A stretch of 64,000 bases of DNA from Thermus amyloliquefaciens (lineage in GTDB: Bacteria; Deinococcota; Deinococci; Deinococcales; Thermaceae). Made by a program: the position numbers and the translations under genes. Of the stretch, positions 9,781 through 17,700 are shown in pieces; the stretch's first letter is position 1, and the number at the start of each line of letters is the position of its first letter. The notes under the pieces were generated by a model. That model did no database searches. It saw nothing but the letters and a program-made list of their open reading frames with translations, and was not told the origin of the DNA. Location: the NCBI RefSeq assembly GCF_000744885.1, contig NZ_JQMV01000003.1, forward strand, positions 1,178,001 to 1,242,000. Reading direction: 5' to 3'.

Positions 9781-10567
9781 GCGGGTGCTCCTCAAGGATT
9801 ACACCACCTTAGGGGTGGGAGGCCCGGCGGAGCTTTGGACCGTGGAAACCCCTAAGGACCTGCAAAAGGCCACGGAGGCCCCCTACCGGGTCCTGGGAAA
9901 CGGCTCCAACCTCCTGGTGATGGACGAGGGGGTGCCCGAAAGGGTGATCCGCCTCTCGGGCGAGTTCGCCACCTACCACCTGCGGGGCTGGGTGGGGGCA
10001 GGGGTCCTCCTCCCCCTCCTGGTGCAGGAGGCGGCCCGCCAGGGGCTTTCCGGCCTCGAGGGCCTCCTGGGCATCCCCGCCCAGGTGGGGGGTGCGGTCA
10101 AGATGAACGCGGGGACGCGGTTCGGGGAGATGGCGGATGCCCTCGAGGCGGTGGAGATCTTCCACGATGGCCGGTTCCACATCTACCTTCCCCAGGAACT
10201 GGGCTTCGGCTACCGGCAAAGCCAGCTTCCCCCCGGGGGGATCGTGACCCGGGTGCGCCTCAAGCTCAAGGAGCGCCCCTTGGAGGAGATCAGGCGGCGC
10301 ATGGCCGAGGTGGACGCCGCCAGAAAGGGCCAACCCAAGCGCAAAAGCGCCGGCTGCGCCTTTAAAAACCCGCCGGGCCACTCGGCGGGCCGGCTCATCG
10401 ACGAAAGGGGGTTTAAAGGCTTAAGGGTGGGCGACGCCATGGTATCCCTGGAACACGGAAACTTTATCGTTAACCTCGGACAGGCCACCGCCAGGGACGT
10501 GTTGGAACTCGTCAGGCGCATCCGGGAGGAGTTGCCCCTGGAACTGGAGTGGGAGGTATGGCCGTAG
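9770..10567 (+). CDS. murB: MurB, UDP-GlcNAc-enolpyruvate reductase (type II)
   Basis: This FAD flavoenzyme reduces the enolpyruvyl group to give UDP-MurNAc using NADPH. The FAD-binding blocks LGNGSNLLVMDEG and GLLGIPAQVGGAVKMNAG are clear. In the substrate domain, the family position normally written S-x-G-S/C-x-F-K-N-P reads SAGCAFKNP, so the proton donor is a cysteine, as in other type II MurB proteins including Thermus. It has 265 residues, short because the type I insert is missing. It starts inside the murC end. Confidence 0.94.
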   Translation: MKVERVLLKDYTTLGVGGPAELWTVETPKDLQKATEAPYRVLGNGSNLLVMDEGVPERVIRLSGEFATYHLRGWVGAGVLLPLLVQEAARQGLSGLEGLLGIPAQVGGAVKMNAGTRFGEMADALEAVEIFHDGRFHIYLPQELGFGYRQSQLPPGGIVTRVRLKLKERPLEEIRRRMAEVDAARKGQPKRKSAGCAFKNPPGHSAGRLIDERGFKGLRVGDAMVSLEHGNFIVNLGQATARDVLELVRRIREELPLELEWEVWP

Positions 10568-10599
10568 CCTTATCCGATTTTTCACGCTGAGGGATTAGG

Positions 10600-11184
10600 A
10601 TGATGGGGATGAGACTGGTGCTGGCCCTTCTCCTCGCCGCCACCCTCTACGTGGCCAGCCTGGTGCTCTTCCCCGTGGAAACCGTGGTGGTGGAAGGCCA
10701 CCGCCACCTCCCAAAGGAGGAGATCCTGAACCGCACCCAGCTCTACCCCGGCGAACCCTGGCTTTGGGTGGGGGATGGCCGCTTGAAGGCCCTGCGTCAG
10801 GATCCCTGGGTGGCGGAAGCCCGGCTGGAAAAGCCCCGGGTGGGGGAGGTCCGCCTGGTCCTTAGGGAGCGGGAACCCTTCCTTCCCCTGGCGGACGGCA
10901 ACGCCCTGGCCACCGACGGGACGGTGCTTCCCAAAGGGGCAGGGGTGGCCAAGGGGCCGAGGGTGGAGGGCCAAGGCCCTCTGCCCGTCCAAGACCTCCT
11001 GGCCCTGGCCCGCGCCTACCCCGAGGCCACCCGGCTGCGCTACACGCCCGCCGGGTTTTGGGTGGAAACGCCCCAAGGCGTGGCCTTTGCCCCGGAGGCC
11101 CGGCTTCTAGTAGAGTATGCCCAGGCAGGTGTACCCAAGGGGAAGGTTTACCTGTATTCTTGGGGGGTGAGCATAAGCCCATGA
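10600..11184 (+). CDS. ftsQ: FtsQ/DivIB-like division protein
   Basis: This bitopic divisome protein has one membrane helix at about residues 5-22 and then a POTRA domain beginning VETVVVEGHRHLPKEEIL. It is only 194 residues, so the C-terminal beta domain is short. The place between murB and ftsA is canonical. ATG 10600 follows the purine-rich stretch agggattagg; a second in-frame ATG at 10609 is possible. The stop overlaps ftsA as ATGA. FtsQ normally links FtsL/FtsB-like proteins to the septal synthases. Confidence 0.88.
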   Translation: MMGMRLVLALLLAATLYVASLVLFPVETVVVEGHRHLPKEEILNRTQLYPGEPWLWVGDGRLKALRQDPWVAEARLEKPRVGEVRLVLREREPFLPLADGNALATDGTVLPKGAGVAKGPRVEGQGPLPVQDLLALARAYPEATRLRYTPAGFWVETPQGVAFAPEARLLVEYAQAGVPKGKVYLYSWGVSISP

Positions 11185-12425
11185 TTATCGCTGGATTGGA
11201 CGTCGGCACCACCAAGGTCACCACCGTGATCGGGGAGCTGGCCCCCGATGGCGTTTTGGACATCATCGGCGAGGGCACCGTTCCCTCCCAGGGCTTGAAG
11301 CGGGGCGTGGTGGTCAACCTGGAGCGCACCACGGAGGCCATCCGCCAAAGCGTGCACCAGGCGGAACGGGTGGCGGGGGTCAAGGTGGAGCGGGTCATCC
11401 TGGGGGTGGGAGGCCCCCACCTCAAAAGCGTGACCAGCCACGGCCTGGCGGCCATCCGCCGGGGCCAGAGCATCGGCGCGGCCGATGTGGAGCGGGCCAT
11501 TGAGCAGGCCAAGGCGTATCCCTTTGACGCCGAGCTGGAGCTCCTTCACGCCCTTCCCTTGGAGTTTAAGGTGGACGGCCAGGAGGGCATCCGCGACCCC
11601 GTGGGCATGGCGGGGGTGCGCCTCGAGGTGGACGTCCACCTGGTGGCCGCGGGGCGCGGGCCCTTGGCCAACCTGCGCCGGGCGGTGGAGGACGCGGGGC
11701 TGGAGATCGAGGCCTTGGTGGCCCAGCCCCTGGCCAGCGGCCTCGGGGTGCTCGCCCCCGAGGAGGAGCACATGACCGTCCTCCTCCTGGATGTGGGCGG
11801 GGGAACCACCGAGGTGGCGGTTTTCCGCGAGGGCCGTCTGGCCCACTCCTCCGTTTTGCCCTTGGGCGGGGACCACGTGACCCAGGACATCGCCCAGCTC
11901 CTGAAGATCCCCTTTGAAGAGGCGGAAAGGGTGAAGCGCAAGTACGGGGCCGCCCTACCCGAGCTTGCGGATCCCGAGTTGGTCTTGGAGATCAACCAGG
12001 AAAGCGGGTCCTTGGGGGAGGTGCCCGCTCCCGAACTGGCCCGGATCATCCGCCCCCGTCTGCGGGAGATCCTGCACCTGGCCCGCCAGTCGGTGGACGA
12101 GGCCGTGGGCCCCTTGGAGATCAAGGTGAACCGGGTCATCCTCACCGGGGGAGGCGCCCTCCTGCGGGGCTTTGACCTCCTGACCAGGCAGCAGTATGGC
12201 CTTCCCGCAAGGGTGGGCAAGCCCCATGGGGTCTCCGGCCTCACCGACGTGGTGGCCACCCCTGGCCATGCCACCGCCGTGGGCCTGGTTCGTTACGCCG
12301 CCCTCCTGCCCATCCCCGCACCCGAACCCAGAAGGGCCAGGGAAAGAAGGGAAAAGCGAGAGGAAAAGGTGAAGGGCGAGGGCCTTTGGGCGCGGATCAA
12401 GGAAATTCTCAATAACCTATTCTGA
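11181..12425 (+). CDS. ftsA: FtsA, actin-like membrane tether of FtsZ
   Basis: This actin-fold ATPase anchors the Z ring to the membrane. The phosphate-1 motif [10 protein letters not shown] is at the N terminus, [13 protein letters not shown] marks phosphate 2, and [11 protein letters not shown] is the adenosine motif. The C terminus (residues about 398-414, ending [10 protein letters not shown]) is an amphipathic helix, the usual membrane-targeting sequence. ATG 11181 is preferred over upstream starts because it begins at the conserved core and overlaps the ftsQ stop. The product is 414 residues. Confidence 0.95.
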   Translation: MIIAGLDVGTTKVTTVIGELAPDGVLDIIGEGTVPSQGLKRGVVVNLERTTEAIRQSVHQAERVAGVKVERVILGVGGPHLKSVTSHGLAAIRRGQSIGAADVERAIEQAKAYPFDAELELLHALPLEFKVDGQEGIRDPVGMAGVRLEVDVHLVAAGRGPLANLRRAVEDAGLEIEALVAQPLASGLGVLAPEEEHMTVLLLDVGGGTTEVAVFREGRLAHSSVLPLGGDHVTQDIAQLLKIPFEEAERVKRKYGAALPELADPELVLEINQESGSLGEVPAPELARIIRPRLREILHLARQSVDEAVGPLEIKVNRVILTGGGALLRGFDLLTRQQYGLPARVGKPHGVSGLTDVVATPGHATAVGLVRYAALLPIPAPEPRRARERREKREEKVKGEGLWARIKEILNNLF

Positions 12426-12451
12426 TTGCGTTTGGGGAAGAGGAGGGGAAG

Positions 12452-13507
12452 ATGGAAGGAGCCGTCATCAAGGTCATCGGTCTCGGGGGCGCGGGGAACA
12501 ACGCGGTGAACCGCATGATTGAGGCGGGGCTTGTGGGGGTGGAGTTCATCGCCGCCAACACCGACGCCCAGGTCCTGGCCAAGAGCCTGGCGGACGTGCG
12601 CATCCAGCTGGGGGAGAAGCTCACCCGGGGCCTGGGGGCTGGGGCCAACCCCGAGATCGGGGAGAAGGCGGCCCTCGAGGCCGAGGACCTCATCGCCGAG
12701 GCCCTGGAAGGGGCCGACCTGGTTTTTATCACCGCCGGCATGGGGGGCGGCACGGGAACGGGAAGCGCCCCGGTGGTGGCGGAGGTGGCCAAGCGCCTAG
12801 GGGCCCTCACCGTGGCCGTGGTGACCCGCCCCTTCAGCTTTGAAGGCCCCAAGCGCCTAAAGGCCGCCGAGGAGGGCATCAAGCGCCTTAGGGAACGGGT
12901 GGATGCCATGGTGGTGGTGCAAAACGACCGCCTCCTCTCCGCGGTGGACAAAAAGGTAAGCCTCAAGGATGCCTTCCTCATCGCCGACCGGGTCCTTTAC
13001 CACGGGGTGAAGGGCATCACCGACGTCATCAACCTCCCAGGCCTCATCAACGTGGACTTCGCCGACGTGAAGACCCTGCTGGAGGGGGCCGGCCAGGTGC
13101 TCATGGGCATCGGGGCAGGTCGTGGGGAAAACCGGGTGGAGGAGGCCGCCAAGACCGCCACCCATAGCCCCCTCCTGGAGCGCTCCATAGAGGGGGCCAG
13201 GCGGCTTCTCCTCAACGTGGTGGGCTCCGAGGACCTCTCCCTCATGGAGGCCGCCGAGGTGGTGGAACGGGTACGGGAGGCCACGGGCAACGAGGACGTG
13301 GACATCCTCTACGGGGTCACCTACGATGACCGGGCCCAGGACGAGCTCAGGGTGATCCTGATCGCCGCAGGCTTTGGGGAAAGCACCGTGGTGCCCAAGC
13401 CGCTTCGGCCGGTGGACTTCCCCACCCATGCCGATCCCTACAACTTTGACATCCCCGCCTTTATCCGCTACGGGGATGCGGACTACCCCCCCAGAAGGGG
13501 CAACTAG
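12452..13507 (+). CDS. ftsZ: FtsZ, tubulin-like Z-ring GTPase
   Basis: This polymerises into the cytokinetic ring. The nucleotide-binding [13 protein letters not shown] is near the N terminus, the tubulin signature GGGTGTGS occupies about residues 98-105, and the T7 loop region [13 protein letters not shown] is present. The last residues contain DIPAFIRYG, matching the conserved C-terminal peptide that binds FtsA. A strong Shine-Dalgarno (gaggagggg) sits before ATG 12452. At 351 residues the linker is short, ending about 14 residues after the peptide. Confidence 0.97.
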   Translation: MEGAVIKVIGLGGAGNNAVNRMIEAGLVGVEFIAANTDAQVLAKSLADVRIQLGEKLTRGLGAGANPEIGEKAALEAEDLIAEALEGADLVFITAGMGGGTGTGSAPVVAEVAKRLGALTVAVVTRPFSFEGPKRLKAAEEGIKRLRERVDAMVVVQNDRLLSAVDKKVSLKDAFLIADRVLYHGVKGITDVINLPGLINVDFADVKTLLEGAGQVLMGIGAGRGENRVEEAAKTATHSPLLERSIEGARRLLLNVVGSEDLSLMEAAEVVERVREATGNEDVDILYGVTYDDRAQDELRVILIAAGFGESTVVPKPLRPVDFPTHADPYNFDIPAFIRYGDADYPPRRGN

Positions 13508-13519
13508 GGCCCCTAGGGC

Positions 13520-14020
13520 ATGGTGGTTTTGGGCATAGACCCCGGCATCACCCATCTGGGCCTGGGGGTGGTGGAGGTGGAGGCCAAAGGAAGCCTCAAG
13601 GCCCGCCTCCTCCATGGGGAGGTGGTGAAGACCTCCCACAAGGAGCCCGCGCAGGAACGGGTGGGGCGCATCCACGCCCGGGTCAAGGAGGCCCTCCTTC
13701 GCTTTCGCCCGGAGGCCTTGGCGGTGGAGGAACAGTTTTTCTACCGGCAAAACGAGCTGGCCTACAAGGTGGGCTGGGCCCTGGGGGCGGTGCTGGTGGC
13801 GGCCTTTGAGGCGGGGGTGCCGGTCTTTGCCTACGGCCCCATGCAGGTGAAGCAGGCCCTGGCCGGGCACGGGCATGCGGGCAAGGAGGAGGTGGCCCTG
13901 ATGGTGCGGGGCATCCTGGGCCTCAAGGAAGCCCCCAAGCCTAGCCACCTGGCGGACGCCCTGGCCATCGCCCTGACCCACGCCTTTTACGCCCGGCTTC
14001 AGGGGACCAAGCCCCTCTAG
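13520..14020 (+). CDS. ruvC: RuvC, Holliday-junction resolvase
   Basis: This dimeric endonuclease cuts Holliday junctions with RuvAB. The acidic active site is visible: Asp7 in LGIDPGITHLG, Glu in AVEEQFFYRQN (about residue 70) and the C-terminal HLADALAIALTH aspartates. The 166 residues match the family. It follows ftsZ by 12 bases and is probably the last gene of the dcw transcript, since a hairpin comes right after the stop. Confidence 0.95.
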   Translation: MVVLGIDPGITHLGLGVVEVEAKGSLKARLLHGEVVKTSHKEPAQERVGRIHARVKEALLRFRPEALAVEEQFFYRQNELAYKVGWALGAVLVAAFEAGVPVFAYGPMQVKQALAGHGHAGKEEVALMVRGILGLKEAPKPSHLADALAIALTHAFYARLQGTKPL

Positions 14021-14021
14021 G

Positions 14022-14050
14022 CCACCCCACAACAAGGGGTGGGCCTTCTT
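14022..14050 (+). terminator. Probable intrinsic terminator after ruvC / dcw operon
   Basis: A perfect 7-bp stem, ccacccc (14022-14028) with ggggtgg (14036-14042), encloses the loop acaacaa. It starts two bases after the ruvC stop. The following gccttctt is moderately T-rich. This is a fair but not strong terminator. Confidence 0.6.
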
Positions 14051-14060
14051 CCACCTGGAG

Positions 14061-14453
14061 GTGCCGGAGGGCTTCCCCTTTAGGGCCTCCCCCTTCGTGG
14101 GGGCGGGCTGCCTCGAGGGCTTCCGCCCCACCCTCTGGCTTCGGGGACCGGGGCTTGGGGGAGAGACCCCCCTCCCCCTGCCCCCGGGCTGGAGGGGCCT
14201 AAGGCAGGAGGCGGCGGCCTGGACCCCCGCTTCAACCGCTGCCGATGAGCGCCCTGGGACGGGAGGCCCCGGGGAACCTGCGGGAGATCCTCCTCGCGAA
14301 CGCGGGGCTGGACCTCCTCTACCTCCTGGCCGGAGCCCTCCTCTTCCTCCGGGGGCGCACGGCCTCCCACCGGAGCTTCGGCCTGGCCATCCTGGCCCAG
14401 GGGGGTTCCTCCTGGCCTTTGACCTGGGGCACGCCCTGGGCCTGGCCCCGTAA
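14061..14453 (+). pseudogene. Frameshifted remnant of a small membrane protein (DUF6992-like)
   Basis: Three reading frames together make one sensible protein: RGLRQEAAA, then DPRFNR, then PMSALGREAPGNLREILLANAG with a hydrophobic helix (LDLLYLLAGALLFL), then GGFLLAFDLGHALGLAP and a stop. Joining them needs one extra base near 14219, one near 14238, and one G in the six-G run at 14400-14405. The tail resembles the two-helix ending of DUF6992 proteins as I recall them. The first shifts are inferred from protein sense alone; the last is the most convincing. No start codon is evident after the ruvC hairpin, so the 5' end is probably also lost. Confidence 0.55.
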
Positions 14454-14554
14454 GGCCCCCGGAAGCTCGAGGAGGGGGTTCGCGAAATCTTCGTATCCTG
14501 GACAAAAGTTTTACAAGGAAATCCCCCGTACGCTTCCCCTTGGGAGGCGAAAGG

Positions 14555-15220
14555 ATGAAAAGGTGGATCGGTCTTTTTTTGGCGTTGGCGGTGGGCGGCT
14601 TGGCCCTGGCCCAAGGGGCCCTGGTGCGGGTGGCGCACCTTTCCCCTGACGCCCCGGCGGTAGACGTGCTGGTGAACGGCCAGCGGGCCATCACGGGCCT
14701 GGCCTTCAAGGAGGTGACCCCCTACCTGGCCCTCCCCGCGGCGAAGGTGCGGGTCCAGGTGGTGCCCGCAGGGCAGGACGCCCCCGTGGTCATGGACGCC
14801 GAGCTGGACCTGCGGGAGGGGGTCTACTACACCGTGGCCGCCACCGGTTTCCTGGCCCAGATCCGACCCCAGGTGTACGTGGACGCCTTGGCGGGTCTCT
14901 TCCCGAGGGCGGGCTACGCGCGGGTGCGGGTGGTGCACACCTCCCCCGACGCCCCAGCGGTGGACGTGGCGGTGAAGGGGGGCCCGGTGCTCTTCGGCAA
15001 CCTCCCCTTCCCCCGGGCGGGCCAGTACCTGGTGGTGCCCGCGGGGCGGTATGACCTCGAGGTCCGGGTGGCGGGAACGAGCACCGTGGCCCTGGAGCTT
15101 CCCGGGGTGGTTCTGGAAAGCGGCAAGACCTACACCGTCTTTGCGGTGGGAAGCGTCAAAGCAGGGACCCTCACCGTGGTGCCGGTGGTGGACGCGGCCG
15201 CCCTCGGTGGAAACCGGTAA
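14555..15220 (+). CDS. Secreted protein with two DUF4397 domains
   Basis: This 221-residue exported protein starts with a signal peptide (LFLALAVGGLALAQ, cleavage near residue 20). Two tandem repeats follow, each opening VRVxHxSPDAPAVDV (about residues 24 and 126), which is the DUF4397 signature. The fold is beta-rich and the role is unknown; such proteins are found outside the cytoplasmic membrane. ATG 14555 is chosen because gggagg lies 7 nt upstream and the signal peptide follows at once. A hairpin terminator ends the unit, so it is probably monocistronic. Confidence 0.85.
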   Translation: MKRWIGLFLALAVGGLALAQGALVRVAHLSPDAPAVDVLVNGQRAITGLAFKEVTPYLALPAAKVRVQVVPAGQDAPVVMDAELDLREGVYYTVAATGFLAQIRPQVYVDALAGLFPRAGYARVRVVHTSPDAPAVDVAVKGGPVLFGNLPFPRAGQYLVVPAGRYDLEVRVAGTSTVALELPGVVLESGKTYTVFAVGSVKAGTLTVVPVVDAAALGGNR

Positions 15221-15232
15221 GGGGAAGGCGTA

Positions 15233-15262
15233 GGGCCCCCCGGCCCGTCCGGGGGGCCCCTT
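15233..15262 (+). terminator. Terminator hairpin after the DUF4397 gene
   Basis: A perfect 11-bp GC stem (gggccccccgg at 15233-15243 with its complement at 15249-15259) has the loop cccgt and is followed by ctt. It begins 12 bases after the stop. It has no long U run, as is usual in Thermus. Confidence 0.65.
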
Positions 15263-15284
15263 CCTCGGAAAGGTGAAGGGACCC

Positions 15285-16049
15285 ATGCCCCCTTGGCTCC
15301 CCCCCCTCCTGGCCTGCCCCCGGTGCCGGGGGGGGCTGGAGGTGGCGGGGGAGGCCCGCTGCCCCGGCTGCGGGGCCCGCTACCCCTTCCGGGGAGGCCT
15401 TCTGGACCTTCGCGCGGGGCGGGAGCGGCCCCACCTCTGGCTGGCGAACCGCCTTCCCCCCATCCCCCTCCTCTACGACGCCTGGCGGCGGCGCTCCACC
15501 GGCCTTCTCTCCGGGAAAGGGCTCCCCTTCGCGGAGGAGCTCGTCCGCCTACGGGACTGGCTCCTGCCCACCGGTGGGCCTTTTTTGGACGTGGGCACGG
15601 GGACCGGGGTCTACCGGGAGGCCCTGGGGGAGAGGGCGGTGGGCCTGGACCCCTCCCCCGCCTTCCTCCGGGTGGCCCGCCACAGGCGGCCGGGCCCTTA
15701 CCTTTTGGGCCACGGGGAAGCCCTGCCTTTCCGGGAAGGGGCCTTTGGCGGCGTGGCCATCGGCCCCACCTGGAACGAGTTCCCCGATCCCTTGCGGGCG
15801 GCCCAGGAGGCCCGCCGGGTGCTCCGGCCGGGAGGGCGTCTTTTCGGGATGCTCCTCTTGGGGCCAGGGCCCTCCTGGGGCCTTTGGCGGCCCCGGGCGG
15901 AGGAGGTCCTGGCCCTGATGAAGGGGGCGGGTTTCCGGGGAAGGCTGGAGGGGTTCGGGGGGCTCGGCCTCCTCCTGGCTGAGGTAGAATCCCCTTGCAA
16001 GGAGGCACATGCACCCGGGTTTCCGCACCGTGGAAGAGGGCCTTCGTGA
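15285..16049 (+). CDS. Class I SAM methyltransferase with N-terminal zinc-ribbon (Trm112-like)
   Basis: The N terminus has two CxxC pairs, CPRC and CPGC (about residues 11-14 and 26-29), followed by ARYPFRGGLLDL. This is the zinc-ribbon layout seen in RlmA-like and Trm112-type proteins. A Rossmann methyltransferase follows, with motif I LDVGTGTGVYREAL and the post-motif blocks GEALPFREGAFGG and RVLRPGGRLFG. The substrate cannot be told. ATG 15285 has a purine-rich stretch (aaggtgaaggg) before it; GTG 15273 is an alternative. The C terminus overruns the start of the next (broken) gene by about 40 bases. Confidence 0.8.
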   Translation: MPPWLPPLLACPRCRGGLEVAGEARCPGCGARYPFRGGLLDLRAGRERPHLWLANRLPPIPLLYDAWRRRSTGLLSGKGLPFAEELVRLRDWLLPTGGPFLDVGTGTGVYREALGERAVGLDPSPAFLRVARHRRPGPYLLGHGEALPFREGAFGGVAIGPTWNEFPDPLRAAQEARRVLRPGGRLFGMLLLGPGPSWGLWRPRAEEVLALMKGAGFRGRLEGFGGLGLLLAEVESPCKEAHAPGFPHRGRGPS

Positions 16050-16387
16050 GGGTTTTCCCCTCCGGCTCTACCACAAGGCCAAGCGGCTTTTCTGGGACCC
16101 CGCCGCCCTGGACTTCCGGGAGGACCGGGAGGCCTTCCTCCGCCTCCCCCCTGAGGGGCAGGACCTCCTCCTGCGTCTGGCGAGCCTGTTTTTGGGGGGA
16201 GAGGAGGCGGTGACCTTGGACCTCCTGCCCCTGGTGGCCCGGGTGGCCCGGGAGGGGCGTCTGGAGGAGGAGATGTACCTCACCACCTTCCTCCTGGAGG
16301 AGGCCAAGCACGGGGCAGTTCCAGGGGCGGATGCGGGTCCTGGAGCGGGCCCGGGCCCTGGGCCCCGAGGCTCTCGAGGGCCTGTAA
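16009..16387 (+). pseudogene. R2lox-like ligand-binding oxidase, internally deleted
   Basis: The first 100 or so residues match R2-like ligand-binding oxidases (R2lox): HPGFRTVEEGL, LYHKAKRLFWDPAALDF, GEEAVTLDLLPL, and TTFLLEEAKH, which holds the first E..H metal ligands. Right after this helix the frame breaks, and a second frame supplies only a short tail (QFQGRMRVLERARAL, stop at 16385-16387). Full-length R2lox proteins are about 300 residues, so roughly 170-200 residues including the remaining metal ligands are missing. A -10-like TAGAAT (15985-15990) and a good Shine-Dalgarno (aaggagg) remain upstream. The frame then reads on into the next gene. Confidence 0.75.
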
Positions 16388-16431
16388 GCCCCCCCGCAAA
16401 CCCCTTCCGCCCCCTCTGGCAGGATGGGGGC

Positions 16432-17673
16432 ATGCGCGCCCTTCCCCTTCTCTTCCTGGGGCTCGCCCTGGCCCAGGAGTACCGGGCCCTGCCCGGGGCC
16501 CCCACGGGCTGGCCGGAGCTGGACCGGAGCTACGCCCTGGTCTACCCGGCGGAGGCCCCGAGGGCGGTCCTCCTCCTGGTGCCGGGCCTCCTCGGGGGGA
16601 GCACCAACTTCGCCCTCCTGGCGGAGCACCTGCGGCGGGAGGCCCCCTGGCTGGAGGTCTGGGCCTGGGAGCGGCGGGCCAACGGCCTGGAGGACCGCCG
16701 GGGCTTCCTGGCCCAAGACCCCCTGGCCTACTACCAAAACCTCCCCGAGCCCGACCCCTCCCCCTTACGCGCCTGGGGCCTGGAGGTGCACCTAAGGGAT
16801 CTGGACCTGGCGGTGGAGGCCGCCCGGCAAAGGGCCCCCGTGGTCCTGGCGGGCCACTCCCTGGGGGCGAGCCTGGCCACCCTCTACGCCTTCCGCCACG
16901 GGGAGAAGCTCAGGGGCCTGGTCCTCCTGGACGGGGCCCTCCAGCCGCAACCCCTCTCCCGGGAAGCCCTGGAGCAGGGGTATACCACCCCTTTCGGCCG
17001 CGTCCCCGGGCTGGAGGAGCTGTTCCAGGGCCGGGCCGACCCCGTCTTCCGCCTCCCCTTCCTCGGGCCTAGGGACCTGGCCCTGGCGGAGGCCGAGGCC
17101 TTCCTGGCGGCCCGGCGTCCCTCCGAGCCCGTGCCCCACGGCCCCTACCGGGCCACCCGGGAGGCCCAGGCCCTCCTCCGGGTGGACGACCACTACAGCC
17201 TTTTCCCCATCTTTAGCGTCAGCGTGGGCCGGGCCTGGGCCCGGGAGGGCCTGAGCCTCCTGGGCCTCCTCCAGGGGCGCCTGGTCCTCACCGTGCGGGG
17301 ACCAAGGGGCAGGCTGGTGGAGTGGCGGGACACCGGGGAGGCCACGGACCCGAGGGCTTTCTTAAGGGCCTTCGCCCGGCCCGAGACCGGGTTTTCCGAG
17401 TGGTACTTCCCTTACCGCCTCCTCCTGGAGGTGGCGGGGTACCCCTTGGTGGCCCCGGACCTCAGGCCCCGCCCCCTCCCCTACCCCGTCCTGGCCCTGG
17501 GGGCGGGGCGGGGGCTGGTGGCGCAACCCGAAGGCTTCCGCCTGGGGGAGGTCTTTCCCCAAACCCCCGGCCGGGCCCTGGTCCTCCCCGGCCTCACCCA
17601 CCTGGACCTCCTCACGGAGCGGCACGGGTACACCGCCCGGGCCATCCGGGAATACGTGTTGGGGCGCCCCTAA
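16432..17673 (+). CDS. Secreted alpha/beta hydrolase
   Basis: This is a predicted exported hydrolase of 413 residues. The signal peptide is ALPLLFLGLALAQ (cleavage near residue 15). The oxyanion region LLLVPGLLGGSTNF is followed by the nucleophile elbow AGHSLGAS with Ser143 and, late in the protein, a catalytic-His candidate in LPGLTHLDLL. The substrate is unknown. The frame is open upstream through the R2lox remnant, but ATG 16432 follows a purine-rich aggatggggg and starts the signal peptide, so I take it as the real start. Confidence 0.85.
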   Translation: MRALPLLFLGLALAQEYRALPGAPTGWPELDRSYALVYPAEAPRAVLLLVPGLLGGSTNFALLAEHLRREAPWLEVWAWERRANGLEDRRGFLAQDPLAYYQNLPEPDPSPLRAWGLEVHLRDLDLAVEAARQRAPVVLAGHSLGASLATLYAFRHGEKLRGLVLLDGALQPQPLSREALEQGYTTPFGRVPGLEELFQGRADPVFRLPFLGPRDLALAEAEAFLAARRPSEPVPHGPYRATREAQALLRVDDHYSLFPIFSVSVGRAWAREGLSLLGLLQGRLVLTVRGPRGRLVEWRDTGEATDPRAFLRAFARPETGFSEWYFPYRLLLEVAGYPLVAPDLRPRPLPYPVLALGAGRGLVAQPEGFRLGEVFPQTPGRALVLPGLTHLDLLTERHGYTARAIREYVLGRP

Positions 17674-17682
17674 GGGCGCCCC
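17661..17682. terminator. Hairpin between convergent hydrolase and MFS genes
   Basis: A perfect 9-bp stem, ggggcgccc with gggcgcccc, has the four-base loop ctaa that contains the hydrolase stop codon. It lies between two converging genes and could end either transcript. No U run is present. Confidence 0.55.
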
Positions 17683-17700
17683 ACAGGAAAGCACACCCCT

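Noticed and set aside
12857-15286. Very long open frame on the minus strand (about 800 codons) across ftsZ, ruvC and the DUF4397 gene
   Set aside because: It runs antisense to well-supported genes, is composed of Gly/His/Pro/Arg-rich low-complexity protein, and is the usual GC-driven shadow in Thermus DNA.
16009-17673. A single fused oxidase-hydrolase protein of 554 residues
   Set aside because: The joining stretch is low-complexity Gly/Pro/Ala protein and a normal signal peptide starts at ATG 16432, so the fusion is the read-through of a deletion junction.
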